Origin: Bacillus sp. ISL-55
Lineage (GTDB): Bacteria; Bacillota; Bacilli; Bacillales; Cytobacillaceae
Length of the DNA stretch: 43,140 bases
Assembly: GCF_018613155.1 (NCBI RefSeq)
Contig: NZ_JAGGQU010000043.1
Location: 1-43,140 of the forward strand
Reading direction: 5' to 3'
Of this stretch, positions 7,827-15,250 are shown one piece after another. A program made the position numbers and the translations under genes. How positions within the stretch are numbered: the first letter of the stretch is position 1; the number at the start of each line of letters is the position of its first letter. The notes beneath the pieces were generated by a model that worked only from the letters and a program-made list of their open reading frames with translations, had not been told where the DNA came from and did not search any database.

Positions 7827-8278
7827 TTACTTTACCTCAATCACGAATCCGTAAAAAGCATCTCCATGCGATACATGCTCTTCCTTTTCATCCATCCACC
7901 ATACACCATATGAATAATAATAAATCCCTGCCTCAGTCGGGGCAGTAAAGCTGTTATCAGAAACTGTCACTTCCTTTTCCTCATTATCAAGAAATTGAAT
8001 TAAGTGGATTTTATTTGGTTTTGATCATAATCCATGTCAAAAGAAATTGTTTCCCCAGCTTTAACGATAATGGGTTCTTCGCCTTCTAAACGCTCAACCG
8101 GTCCAGCTGTATCGACACATGTAGCTTTCCAGCAATAAGTGCCTAAATCCGTTTCGTATTTTTCATCTCCAATTTCCAGAAAAACTGCAGGTGGCTCAGC
8201 CCCAAACAATCCACCATTAGAACAGCCTGTCAATATTACTAAAAAAAACATGACGACTGCTAATAAATACTTCCACAT
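7827..8278 (-). pseudogene. Lipoprotein gene with a one-base frameshift
   Basis: The open frame begins with a lipoprotein signal (MWKYLLAVVMFFLVILTGC, lipobox LTGC, Cys near 19), with GGGGTG before the ATG. It stops early at 8000 after DMDYDQNQIKST. If one A is added to the AAAA run near 8025, the frame continues as PNKIHLIQF, then a TAPTEAGIYYYSYGVWW region, and ends at TAA 7827-7829. That gives about 150 aa of one continuous extracytoplasmic beta-rich domain. The continuity shows one ancestral gene. Whether the lesion is biological or a homopolymer base-call error cannot be decided here. Family unknown. Confidence 0.7.
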
Positions 8279-8365
8279 ACCAACACCCCTTTTGCAATTA
8301 GACGCAAAAATGATGGAAATGTTTCCTAAGTTTTTTCATCGATTGAAACCTGTAAACCAAAAAAA

Positions 8366-8395
8366 GGTGCTTGACGTCTCAAGCACCCTTTTACT
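8366..8395 (-). terminator. Second of two tandem terminators
   Basis: Nine-base-pair stem GGTGCTTGA-CGTC-TCAAGCACC with a seven-T run on the minus strand (a shorter T run on the plus side). It lies downstream of the DUF3231 gene. Confidence 0.75.
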
Positions 8396-8400
8396 CAACA

Positions 8401-8436
8401 TAAAAAGGCAAGCACAGAACGCGCTTACCTTTTTGC
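8401..8436 (-). terminator. First of two tandem terminators
   Basis: On the minus strand, AAAAGGTAAGC pairs with GCTTGCCTTTTT around a short loop. It is downstream of the DUF3231 gene, which ends at 8642. Confidence 0.65.
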
Positions 8437-8641
8437 CAATGTGAAAAGATTGATTAGGTTAAACTCGGGATCCTTACTAATGACTCTAATCTTCTGTTGA
8501 TCAAAATCATGAAAAACCTTGTTTTAATCAATAAGGTAATGATCGCCTTAACCAAACTGTGAAGAATATTCACTGAAATCCCCCCACATTGAGATTAGTG
8601 TTAAAACTAACACTATTCTTAGTTTGTGCCAGACGCTTATT

Positions 8642-9652
8642 TCAATTCCCTTTTTTGATGATGGCCTCCCGATCCTCCATTTGTGGAGGTTCTTCAAACC
8701 AGCCGTTCTTGATTTTAATTTCAATTCCTTCCTGCGAATAGAAAAAAATATCCTTAGAAACCATAATGGCTTTCATCGATAAATCATTTCTTAAGGTGAA
8801 AAATGCACCGGCACCTGCTCCAACAAGCCCAAAGCCATTCAATAAATATATGCAATGCATCATGAGTTTATCTGAAAACGGCGGAATGGTCGATGTAGTG
8901 ACCGTGCCCCCTAAAGCAGCTGAAGGCTGGAGATCACTCTCACGTAGAACTTCTTCCATGATTCCAATCTGCTTTTTAGCCAGTTCTTTTCCCTTGAGAA
9001 AAAATTTCTTTGCCTCTTTATTCTGGGCACATTGCGCAAAACCGGTAATCAACTGCATGCCGATAATATTGGATTCAAGATTGTGATTAATGATCCCAAT
9101 TTCCAGATCGTTCAATACCCGCTTGTCTCCAAATAGCTTCATGCCCTTCATATACTTCTTGCTCTCGATGATTTCCGTTGTTTTTGGCATGCTCACCTTT
9201 GGCGGCTGTGAGAGAATCCCTTTTTCAAGGAGATAGAATGTTGCCAGTTTATAAATTTTTTGGGTAACCGTCGTAAGCCCCTCATAAATCGTCATCACCC
9301 GATTGTCATAAGACATATTCATATTCAATGTATATAAACCCATGCTCACTTGCTTCAATACACGAACAAACATAATATCAAAGCCATTGTCAAAAAGCTT
9401 TGGGGCATCCAAATGAACGTCCTCTGACGTAAATCCGATTGGCTTTACGATCCCTTGCTCCTTAAAAAGAACTTCCATCTCTTTAACATAGAAATCAAGC
9501 TCCTGCCACAATCCGCCTAAAATATTGCGAGCCTGCTGATCATCAGCTTTTTCAATAAAATATTCTAAAATCCTCATGATCAAGGTTTTCTCCTGATATG
9601 TCTGCCAAAGAGTCCCGACTTCAGATGCACTGATCGGCTTAGTTTGGACCAA
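8642..9652 (-). CDS. DUF3231 family protein
   Basis: The 336-aa product belongs to DUF3231, a family of all-helical bacilli proteins built from two similar halves. The repeated pattern is a helix, then a stretch like FKEQGI or LRESDLQPS, then a helical pair ending in MGLYTLNMNMS or CAQNKEAKKFF. The start is TTG 9650-9652, with AAGGAGG eight bases upstream. It is monocistronic, followed by two tandem terminators. The family is often associated with spores or sporulation in annotation, but this sequence shows no mechanism. Confidence 0.9.
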   Translation of the reverse strand: MVQTKPISASEVGTLWQTYQEKTLIMRILEYFIEKADDQQARNILGGLWQELDFYVKEMEVLFKEQGIVKPIGFTSEDVHLDAPKLFDNGFDIMFVRVLKQVSMGLYTLNMNMSYDNRVMTIYEGLTTVTQKIYKLATFYLLEKGILSQPPKVSMPKTTEIIESKKYMKGMKLFGDKRVLNDLEIGIINHNLESNIIGMQLITGFAQCAQNKEAKKFFLKGKELAKKQIGIMEEVLRESDLQPSAALGGTVTTSTIPPFSDKLMMHCIYLLNGFGLVGAGAGAFFTLRNDLSMKAIMVSKDIFFYSQEGIEIKIKNGWFEEPPQMEDREAIIKKGN

Positions 9653-9815
9653 GTAAATGCCCTCCTTACAATTCCATTTTAATTAATACAATCTCCAAAT
9701 ATTTGGAAATAATGCCTAATCAGACAGAAAAAAAGTAGAGTTAGTCCTTAGGCTTTGACGGTTAAAATCGAGTGGCGTTGCCATGGAACTTGATTACTGT
9801 ACTTACCAGGAGCGT

Positions 9816-9855
9816 AAAAAGACACGCTTCTGCGATAGAAACGTGCCTTTATAGA
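9816..9855 (-). terminator. Terminator of the hydrolase gene
   Basis: On the minus strand, AAAGGCACG pairs with CGTGTCTTT around a loop and TTTTTACG follows. It ends about 10 bases beyond the hydrolase stop at 9866. Confidence 0.7.
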
Positions 9856-9865
9856 GCTGCTGGCT

Positions 9866-10612
9866 TTATTCTAATAAATACGAAATAACCTCTGGTATCC
9901 GCTTTTTAAAGGCTTGATAGTTATGCTCTGCACCATCAATGACTTTCAGTTCTGCTTCGATTCCTTTTTGCCTGATAATCTCGAAGATAGCTTTATTGGT
10001 TTCCAGGAATGGCCCAGAAAGTTTCTCGCCACCTTCATTTGTGCCGCAATCCAAATATACTTTTTCCAGATAAGATAAATCTGCAGTTTTAAACAACTGC
10101 TCAATTTCCTCCTGGTTACGATAAAAACCGGATGAAAGGCCTGCGACTCTTTTAAAAATATGAGGATAAGTGCATGCTGCGTAGGTTGAGATTAACCCGC
10201 CCAAAGAGATTCCTGCCATATAGGTTTCGTTGGGCTCTGTGCAATACTTAGAGTCAATGAATGGTTTCAATTCGTTGACGATGAACTCAACATATTCCTT
10301 GCCTTTTCCTCCTTCAGTACTAGGTTTTCCAAGAAGTTTTGTTGTATATTCTCCGTTTATCCAAGGACAATACTCATTCACTCGCTCCTCTGAGTTCTGA
10401 TCAATGCCCACGACGATGAGGTCAACTTCGTTCTTCTCCAGATAATCGTCCAGTTCAAGCCCCACACCACCAATCGACTCTTCATTTCCAAACACATTCT
10501 GTCCATCATGCATGTATAAAACAGGGTATTTATTGTTTTTTCTTTTCTTCGGCAAATAGACTCTAATTTTCCTTTCCTCTCCAAACATGGACACTGAGAA
10601 ACTTTCTACCAT
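9866..10612 (-). CDS. Alpha/beta-hydrolase esterase (esterase D/Fes-like fold)
   Basis: The 248-aa cytoplasmic protein has the putative-esterase fold. It shows YPVLYMHDGQNVF near residues 29-41 (oxyanion region), nucleophile Ser136 in AGISLGG, an acidic residue probably near D188/E193, and His230 in GAEHNYQAF. This family includes siderophore esterases, S-formylglutathione hydrolase-like and carbohydrate esterases. No siderophore genes are adjacent, so the substrate is open. It has no signal peptide and is monocistronic with its own terminator. Confidence 0.88.
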   Translation of the reverse strand: MVESFSVSMFGEERKIRVYLPKKRKNNKYPVLYMHDGQNVFGNEESIGGVGLELDDYLEKNEVDLIVVGIDQNSEERVNEYCPWINGEYTTKLLGKPSTEGGKGKEYVEFIVNELKPFIDSKYCTEPNETYMAGISLGGLISTYAACTYPHIFKRVAGLSSGFYRNQEEIEQLFKTADLSYLEKVYLDCGTNEGGEKLSGPFLETNKAIFEIIRQKGIEAELKVIDGAEHNYQAFKKRIPEVISYLLE

Positions 10613-10695
10613 ATTTACACACTCTTTTCGATTAATATGATGAAAATTTTACCATATAGTTTGAGACCATACTAGAAAAGTTTGGAAAGAGAGAC

Positions 10696-10720
10696 AAAAA
10701 GCATGGGATATCCCATGCTT
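10696..10720 (-). terminator. Terminator overlapping the DUF4030 stop codon
   Basis: A perfect 22-base palindrome, AAGCATGGGATATCCCATGCTT (10699-10720), is followed on the minus strand by TTTTT. Its first bases are part of the stop codon of the anti-sigma gene. Confidence 0.8.
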
Positions 10721-11834
10721 AGTTGCTAATGACCTTCATCTTTTTCTTATCGCTGCTCAAAATGGCTACTTGGTACTTTTCATTCTGGATGGATTTTAGT
10801 GCTTCCTCTGATTGAAGAAAGTCCTCTACCGTCTTTTCGATATCTTTTACTACTTTGTCAACATCTGGATCTGTTGACTCCAGAAGCAATTGGACAGAGA
10901 TATAAAAATGATCTTTTTTATTATTCGTAAAGCCTACGGAATCGATTTGGAATTCAGGATTTGCTTTCAACCCTAGGGCAATTGAATCAAAAATTTCCAT
11001 GAACTTTCCGCCTCGTTCTTCCAAACCAGGATCATACGTGTAAACCTTCACCTCAATATCACCAAGCTCCCTTTGTTTGAGCTTTTCTTTAATCTCTAGT
11101 TTTATGTTCTTGATGTTAGTGTCGGTGATCGGAAGCTCAAGATTCACCCGCTTCAAGCTTATCCCGCTTGTATGTCTTGGAGAATCATAATTATACTTGC
11201 CCAGTACTTCATATACCGTTTTCTCTATTTTTTCTATTTTTTTATCTATTTCTATCGATTCTTCATCCATCTTGCTCCATTGTTCAGCAGCTTCTGGATT
11301 GTTTGCGACCCTGATTTCATACTCTTCCTCATTCCTTGCTTCCAGGATACCACTGATCATATCTTTTATTGGTGTTTTCGTTTCTTTGAAATATTCCTCG
11401 GTATTAAAAACCATCGCTTCAATATACTTTTCTTTTCTATTAACATGCAAAGCAATATTTTTAAAATCATGCTCCAAGATCGCTTGATTTATTTCATTTT
11501 CAAGGGTTTGCACCTGAATTTTATCTTCAAAAATAAGGTTCAGGTAAGGAATACGTGATGCCACTTGTGCTACGGCTGGTGAAACAAAGGCGGTGCTGAT
11601 GAAAAGTCCAACTGCTGCGGCAGCGGATATTGAGAGAATCGTCACTCTCTTTCGGATGACACCTCTTTGTTGATTCCTTGTGTTTCTTTGAAACTTGTTC
11701 CAGTCGTCATCTACTTGCTTTTCTGCTTCCATGGTGATCGGTTTCTTTGGTATCTCGTCGATCAATCGATAGATACTTTTGGGTACCTCCAGCTGGTCAA
11801 GCGATTCCACCCTGTCCTCGTTGTTAGACCCCAT
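10719..11834 (-). CDS. DUF4030 protein, probable membrane anti-sigma factor
   Basis: The 371-aa product has a cytoplasmic N-terminal region of about 65 residues and one transmembrane span (LSISAAAAVGLFISTAFV). An AVAQVASRIP motif follows, then a long extracytoplasmic domain with charged repeats (EIDKKIEKIEKTV). The architecture is that of an ECF-controlling anti-sigma. Its start overlaps the end of the sigma gene by 11 bases, implying translational coupling. A clear paralogue lies at 38549-39586 beside another sigma gene, sharing SAFVSPAIAQV-type sequence after the span. The signal sensed is unknown, and the anti-sigma role is inferred from context and topology. Confidence 0.85.
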   Translation of the reverse strand: MGSNNEDRVESLDQLEVPKSIYRLIDEIPKKPITMEAEKQVDDDWNKFQRNTRNQQRGVIRKRVTILSISAAAAVGLFISTAFVSPAVAQVASRIPYLNLIFEDKIQVQTLENEINQAILEHDFKNIALHVNRKEKYIEAMVFNTEEYFKETKTPIKDMISGILEARNEEEYEIRVANNPEAAEQWSKMDEESIEIDKKIEKIEKTVYEVLGKYNYDSPRHTSGISLKRVNLELPITDTNIKNIKLEIKEKLKQRELGDIEVKVYTYDPGLEERGGKFMEIFDSIALGLKANPEFQIDSVGFTNNKKDHFYISVQLLLESTDPDVDKVVKDIEKTVEDFLQSEEALKSIQNEKYQVAILSSDKKKMKVISN

Positions 11835-12402
11835 TTACTTTCACCTCCTGTAAAAATTGCTTAGATTCCTGCAGAATTTTCGCTAAGCTCTGTTTCCCTC
11901 GCTTCATCCTTGCTTTTACCGTATTAATATTTTCATTGAGGATTTGCGAGATTTCTTTTACAGACATGTCCTCATAATAATGAAGGAAGAGCGGCAAACT
12001 CTGTTCTCTTTTTAACTTCATCAGGTGGCGTACCATTTCACTCTTACTTTCTTTATGTATAGCGATTTGCTGAGCTGACTCGGAAGTAATTTTCAGTTGA
12101 GCTTCTCTATTTTCATCAAAATCGATGTAAGCCTGGCGATTATTTTTACGGTATATGTCTATCGACCGTGAATACACAAGCGTATAAAACCATGCCTTGA
12201 AATTCGTGATGTCTTTCTGTTTCATAATGCTGACATATGCACCCTCCAGGGCAATCTGCAATGCATCCTCTGCATGCTCCTTTGACCTAAGAATCAAATA
12301 AGCCGATTTAAAAGCTGAAGACATCAATGGCGTTACAAGTATGCTGAATGCCTCATGGTCTCCTCCCCTTATCCTGCCAATCAATTCCTGCTCTTTATTC
12401 AA
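11824..12402 (-). CDS. ECF-type RNA polymerase sigma factor
   Basis: The 192-aa product has sigma-70 region 2 (GDHEAFSILVTPLM, with HAEDALQIALEGAY and FKAWFYTLVYSRSID for -10 recognition). Its region 4 is a helix-turn-helix (FLHYYEDMSVKEISQILNENINTVKARMKRGKQ). The start is TTG 12400-12402, about nine bases after AGGGGG. It heads a two-gene operon with the overlapping DUF4030 anti-sigma. An ECF-like promoter at 12434-12465 suggests that it transcribes its own operon. Related pairs occur at 39546-40100 and, with different partners, 24797-25333. Confidence 0.92.
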   Translation of the reverse strand: MNKEQELIGRIRGGDHEAFSILVTPLMSSAFKSAYLILRSKEHAEDALQIALEGAYVSIMKQKDITNFKAWFYTLVYSRSIDIYRKNNRQAYIDFDENREAQLKITSESAQQIAIHKESKSEMVRHLMKLKREQSLPLFLHYYEDMSVKEISQILNENINTVKARMKRGKQSLAKILQESKQFLQEVKVNGV

Positions 12403-12433
12403 TGAGGAAACCCCCTTTCCATTTGCTACATAA

Positions 12434-12465
12434 GTATAACGAAATGAAGTAAATATTTGGTTGCA
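12434..12465 (-). promoter_or_regulatory. Putative autoregulated ECF promoter
   Basis: On the minus strand, TGCAACC, 17 bp, then CGTTATAC. The AAC element and CGT element are those of bacilli ECF promoters. The other two ECF operons here carry a similar arrangement. No experimental support is visible. Confidence 0.5.
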
Positions 12466-12624
12466 TTTTTTTGAAAAAAACTAGAAAAAAGACTTCAACA
12501 TGGAGTTATTCCCTGAATAGAAAGAGAATTCTCGAAGGATACAGAAAAAAACTTTCTTCAACGCATATTTGAATACCGGAAAAATATATTTAATCTGACT
12601 TTGAGGTTGCTTAGGGGGCATTTT

Positions 12625-13152
12625 ATGAAGAGATTAATCGTGATCATGTTGGTAATTATCATTGTCAGCATTGGATCCTTCTGGACTTTTGACTATGTCA
12701 GTACTGATGGGGACTTCACTAAATGGAGCCATACAACCATGGGCTACGAACATTACGAGGACGGGAAGAAATACTATTTGGGTTATGTTTTTAACTGGGA
12801 AGGTATCGGTAAACCAACCCTAGAAAAAGTGGAATTCATTAAGAAAGACGGAACTATTGTCGCCAAGGACGATGATGAGTTCAAAATTGAACCTTATGTA
12901 GCGGACAATGGAAATATTGGCGGTCTAGATGAAGAATCCCTAGTAGAAGAAGGAATACACGAGGATCTTATTGATGTTAAAAATTATCAAGTAGACAAAG
13001 GTTTTTATTTAATATTAGCTGTGCAATACAATGGCACGACTCCAGAAAATGATATTAATTTATTAAGGATTACCTATAAAAAGTTCGGCGTAACCCAGCA
13101 CCGGGAAATTTCATTCGATGATGGAGTGATTACTGATCCGATGGAAAACTAA
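12625..13152 (+). CDS. Exported or membrane-anchored hypothetical protein
   Basis: The 175-aa product has an N-terminal signal anchor (MKRLIVIMLVIIIVSIGSF), then a beta-rich extracytoplasmic domain. The domain contains GYEHYEDGKKYYLGY and a C-terminal LLRITYKKFGVTQHREISF. The start is ATG 12625 after TTAGGGGG; the upstream in-frame TTG at 12601 has no site. It is divergent from the sigma gene, so both share the 12403-12624 upstream region. Control by that sigma factor is possible but no matching promoter is obvious. Family not recognised. Confidence 0.75.
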   Translation: MKRLIVIMLVIIIVSIGSFWTFDYVSTDGDFTKWSHTTMGYEHYEDGKKYYLGYVFNWEGIGKPTLEKVEFIKKDGTIVAKDDDEFKIEPYVADNGNIGGLDEESLVEEGIHEDLIDVKNYQVDKGFYLILAVQYNGTTPENDINLLRITYKKFGVTQHREISFDDGVITDPMEN

Positions 13153-13228
13153 AGAAAGAATCCTGCATCAGTTTGCTAAAGAGCTTTTTTGCTGATGATA
13201 GGCAACACCATGTATGGGTTCACATTTT

Positions 13229-13417
13229 TGCTGATGGCTGTTCTCGTAAAGATTGTTGTTAAAATCCTAAAGCCGATTTTAACGTAGTGCAAGGCCATTT
13301 TGCAGTCGGAATAAAGTTTGCAGCTCTTTTCTCACAAAAGAGTCAACTTTACCAAGAAAAATGGTCATAAGATCCTATTTTGTAGTCAAATAGCAACAAA
13401 GTTTGAGAAAAGAGCCT
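13229..13417. repeat. 189-bp tandem element, copy 1
   Basis: Begins near GCTGATGGCTGTTCTCGT and ends in GTTTGAGAAAAGAGCC. The next copy follows directly. Ends are imperfect inverted repeats (GGCTGTTCTC and GAGAAAAGAGCC), giving a MITE-like appearance, and it contains internal hairpins such as CTCTTTTCTCACAAAAGAG. It has no coding capacity. Confidence 0.85.
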
Positions 13418-13613
13418 TGCTGAAGGCTGTTCTCGTAAAGATTGTTGTTAAAATCCTAAAGCCGATTTTAACGTAGTGCAAGGCCATTTTGCAGTCGGAA
13501 TAAAGTTTGCATGCTCTTTTCTCACAAAAGAGTCAACTTTACCAAGAAAAATGGTCATAAAATCCTATTTTGTAGTCAAATAGCAACAAAGTTTGAGAAT
13601 AGATCCTTGCTGA
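13418..13613. repeat. 189-bp tandem element, copy 2
   Basis: Nearly identical to copy 1, offset 189 bp. I see one inserted T (GCATGCTC versus GCAGCTC), an A/G change in the AATCC stretch and two changes at the 3' end. The high identity implies recent duplication or gene conversion. Confidence 0.85.
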
Positions 13614-13636
13614 AAATAACGACATGCCATCAAAAT

Positions 13637-13672
13637 GAAAGGCAAGGGAATTTCTCCCTTGCCTTTCTAGAT
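13637..13672 (-). terminator. Terminator of the bacteriocin enzyme operon
   Basis: AAAGGCAAGGGA-GAAAT-TCCCTTGCCTTT stem-loop on the minus strand, followed by CATTTTG, just after the SagB stop. Confidence 0.75.
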
Positions 13673-13682
13673 TTCTGCTTTC

Positions 13683-15239
13683 CTAGCTATGCAAACTCCC
13701 TTTTAACCATTGACGCGGACGATAGGAGCCGATTGGTATCTGGATTAAGGTGGTTGCAACTTTCATTCTATAAAGCTCATCAGCCTTGCTTGTATCGAAC
13801 CCTAACAGTGGATGGCCCCCTAAACCAAGAGCAGACGCAGTTAAAAGTAAATTTTGAACGAGCATTCCCGCTTCCATCTGTAATATCCGGTACCCTCTGT
13901 ATCCTAATTCTTCTCGAAAAAAATCTATATTGCCTGCGACATGCAAGCAGAGTGGTACTTGCATGAGGTTGACGTTGTCAATGGACAACCCTGTCTGTAA
14001 TCGCACACGGTGATCTCCTTGTTGAATTTCTTGTAAAGAATGTTGTAGCTGGTTGTAAAAATAAGCTCCATTTGGAATGCCTTCTACATTATAGAAACAG
14101 CCGTATATCGAAACTCTGGGCCCCTGGCTGCAGTAAAATTCGTCCAGATCATTGCGGTATGAAAAAGTAGACATAGACTCCTTCAGTAGGGAAGCCAGCT
14201 GCTGCTGATTAACCCTGGACAAAACAAAGTCCATTTCAGGTGAGGAACGCTGCTTGCTTATCTCTGCCAAATCAAACACTAATGATTCCGTTTGCGGGAG
14301 ACTGATCTGCAGACTTTCCTCAATGTCTCTAGACGGGTTACAGACCCTGGTAATCGACTCGGTGGATTCAAGTTTCGAAGCTTCATTCAAGGTTATTAAT
14401 TTTGGAAACTGTAATACTTTCTCCGACCTTTCATAACGCTTAAATACAACCGGTTTCAGCTTTCTTTTTAATTCTTCTGACGATATGTTTTTGTGGGAAG
14501 CTGTTCCATTCGCAGTCCAGTTTGTAGTTTCCACTGACAGCGGAATAATCGAATACACACTCTCCTCCTGCTCAGATAACCCGAGAAGATGGTTGATTGC
14601 TGAATCGAGATATTGAAAGTAAACACCTGAAGCGAAACCAAAACGTTTCGCCGTTTCCAGCAGCTGCCCCATCATTACTCCAGCATCCAACCCCTGCAGC
14701 CGGTACGAAAAATTATTATATTTAAAGAAGTTTTTCCAAAACATCGTAGAAATGAATGCAGTCCCAAAGCAAGAAGATATATCGCAACGGTCGCCAATAG
14801 CGGCAGCAATATATGAATCGAAGTTACCAGCCCTCAGCAGAACAAGACAGTGATGGGCCGGGTCATAATGATATACCCCTTCAGGCAGATCCTCTATCTT
14901 TAAATATACATAAAGTTCATTAGGGTATAGACCCCCGCCGGAAGGAGCATACCTTCTAAAGGTATGGGCGGGATCAGCATCATCAGAGAAAAATGACTCA
15001 CTTACTTGGGTAATTCCGTAAACATACCAGAGGAAATGTCCGATCTCCTTGATATTCGGCTTGGATGGCTGCTTGTTTTCTGCCAAGGACAAGGGCACCT
15101 CCCCGGAAAGTGGCACCACTGGCAATCCTTGATAAAGTTTATAAGAAAGAGGAGCGTCCTCCCAGTTTGGTTCCCAGTTTTGCTGATTGGCACGATCGAT
15201 ATTAAACTGAAGATCCGTTAAAAATTGATTAAGATTCAT
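13683..15239 (-). CDS. SagB/ThcOx-family azoline dehydrogenase
   Basis: The 518-aa product is a SagB-type FMN-dependent dehydrogenase, which oxidises thiazolines or oxazolines on a modified peptide to thiazoles or oxazoles. It contains two nitroreductase-fold halves. The first has RRYAPSGGGLYPNELYVY near residues 100-117 and the second a related GPRVSIYGCFYNVEGIPNGAYFY and LGLGGHPLLGF. Length fits the duplicated SagB type of Bacillus. A good ribosome site (AGGAGGCAG region) precedes the ATG, 11 bases after the YcaO stop. It is the last gene of the four-gene bacteriocin locus and ends at a terminator. FMN binding is a family property. Confidence 0.92.
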   Translation of the reverse strand: MNLNQFLTDLQFNIDRANQQNWEPNWEDAPLSYKLYQGLPVVPLSGEVPLSLAENKQPSKPNIKEIGHFLWYVYGITQVSESFFSDDADPAHTFRRYAPSGGGLYPNELYVYLKIEDLPEGVYHYDPAHHCLVLLRAGNFDSYIAAAIGDRCDISSCFGTAFISTMFWKNFFKYNNFSYRLQGLDAGVMMGQLLETAKRFGFASGVYFQYLDSAINHLLGLSEQEESVYSIIPLSVETTNWTANGTASHKNISSEELKRKLKPVVFKRYERSEKVLQFPKLITLNEASKLESTESITRVCNPSRDIEESLQISLPQTESLVFDLAEISKQRSSPEMDFVLSRVNQQQLASLLKESMSTFSYRNDLDEFYCSQGPRVSIYGCFYNVEGIPNGAYFYNQLQHSLQEIQQGDHRVRLQTGLSIDNVNLMQVPLCLHVAGNIDFFREELGYRGYRILQMEAGMLVQNLLLTASALGLGGHPLLGFDTSKADELYRMKVATTLIQIPIGSYRPRQWLKGSLHS

Positions 15240-15250
15240 CCTGCTGCCTC

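Noticed and set aside
11172-11558. Phe/Tyr-rich 128-aa plus-strand frame
   Set aside because: Antisense of the Lys/Glu-rich part of the DUF4030 protein; such antisense frames are expected there.
13511-13966. 151-aa plus-strand frame
   Set aside because: It runs from the 189-bp repeat into the antisense of the SagB gene and has no ribosome binding site.
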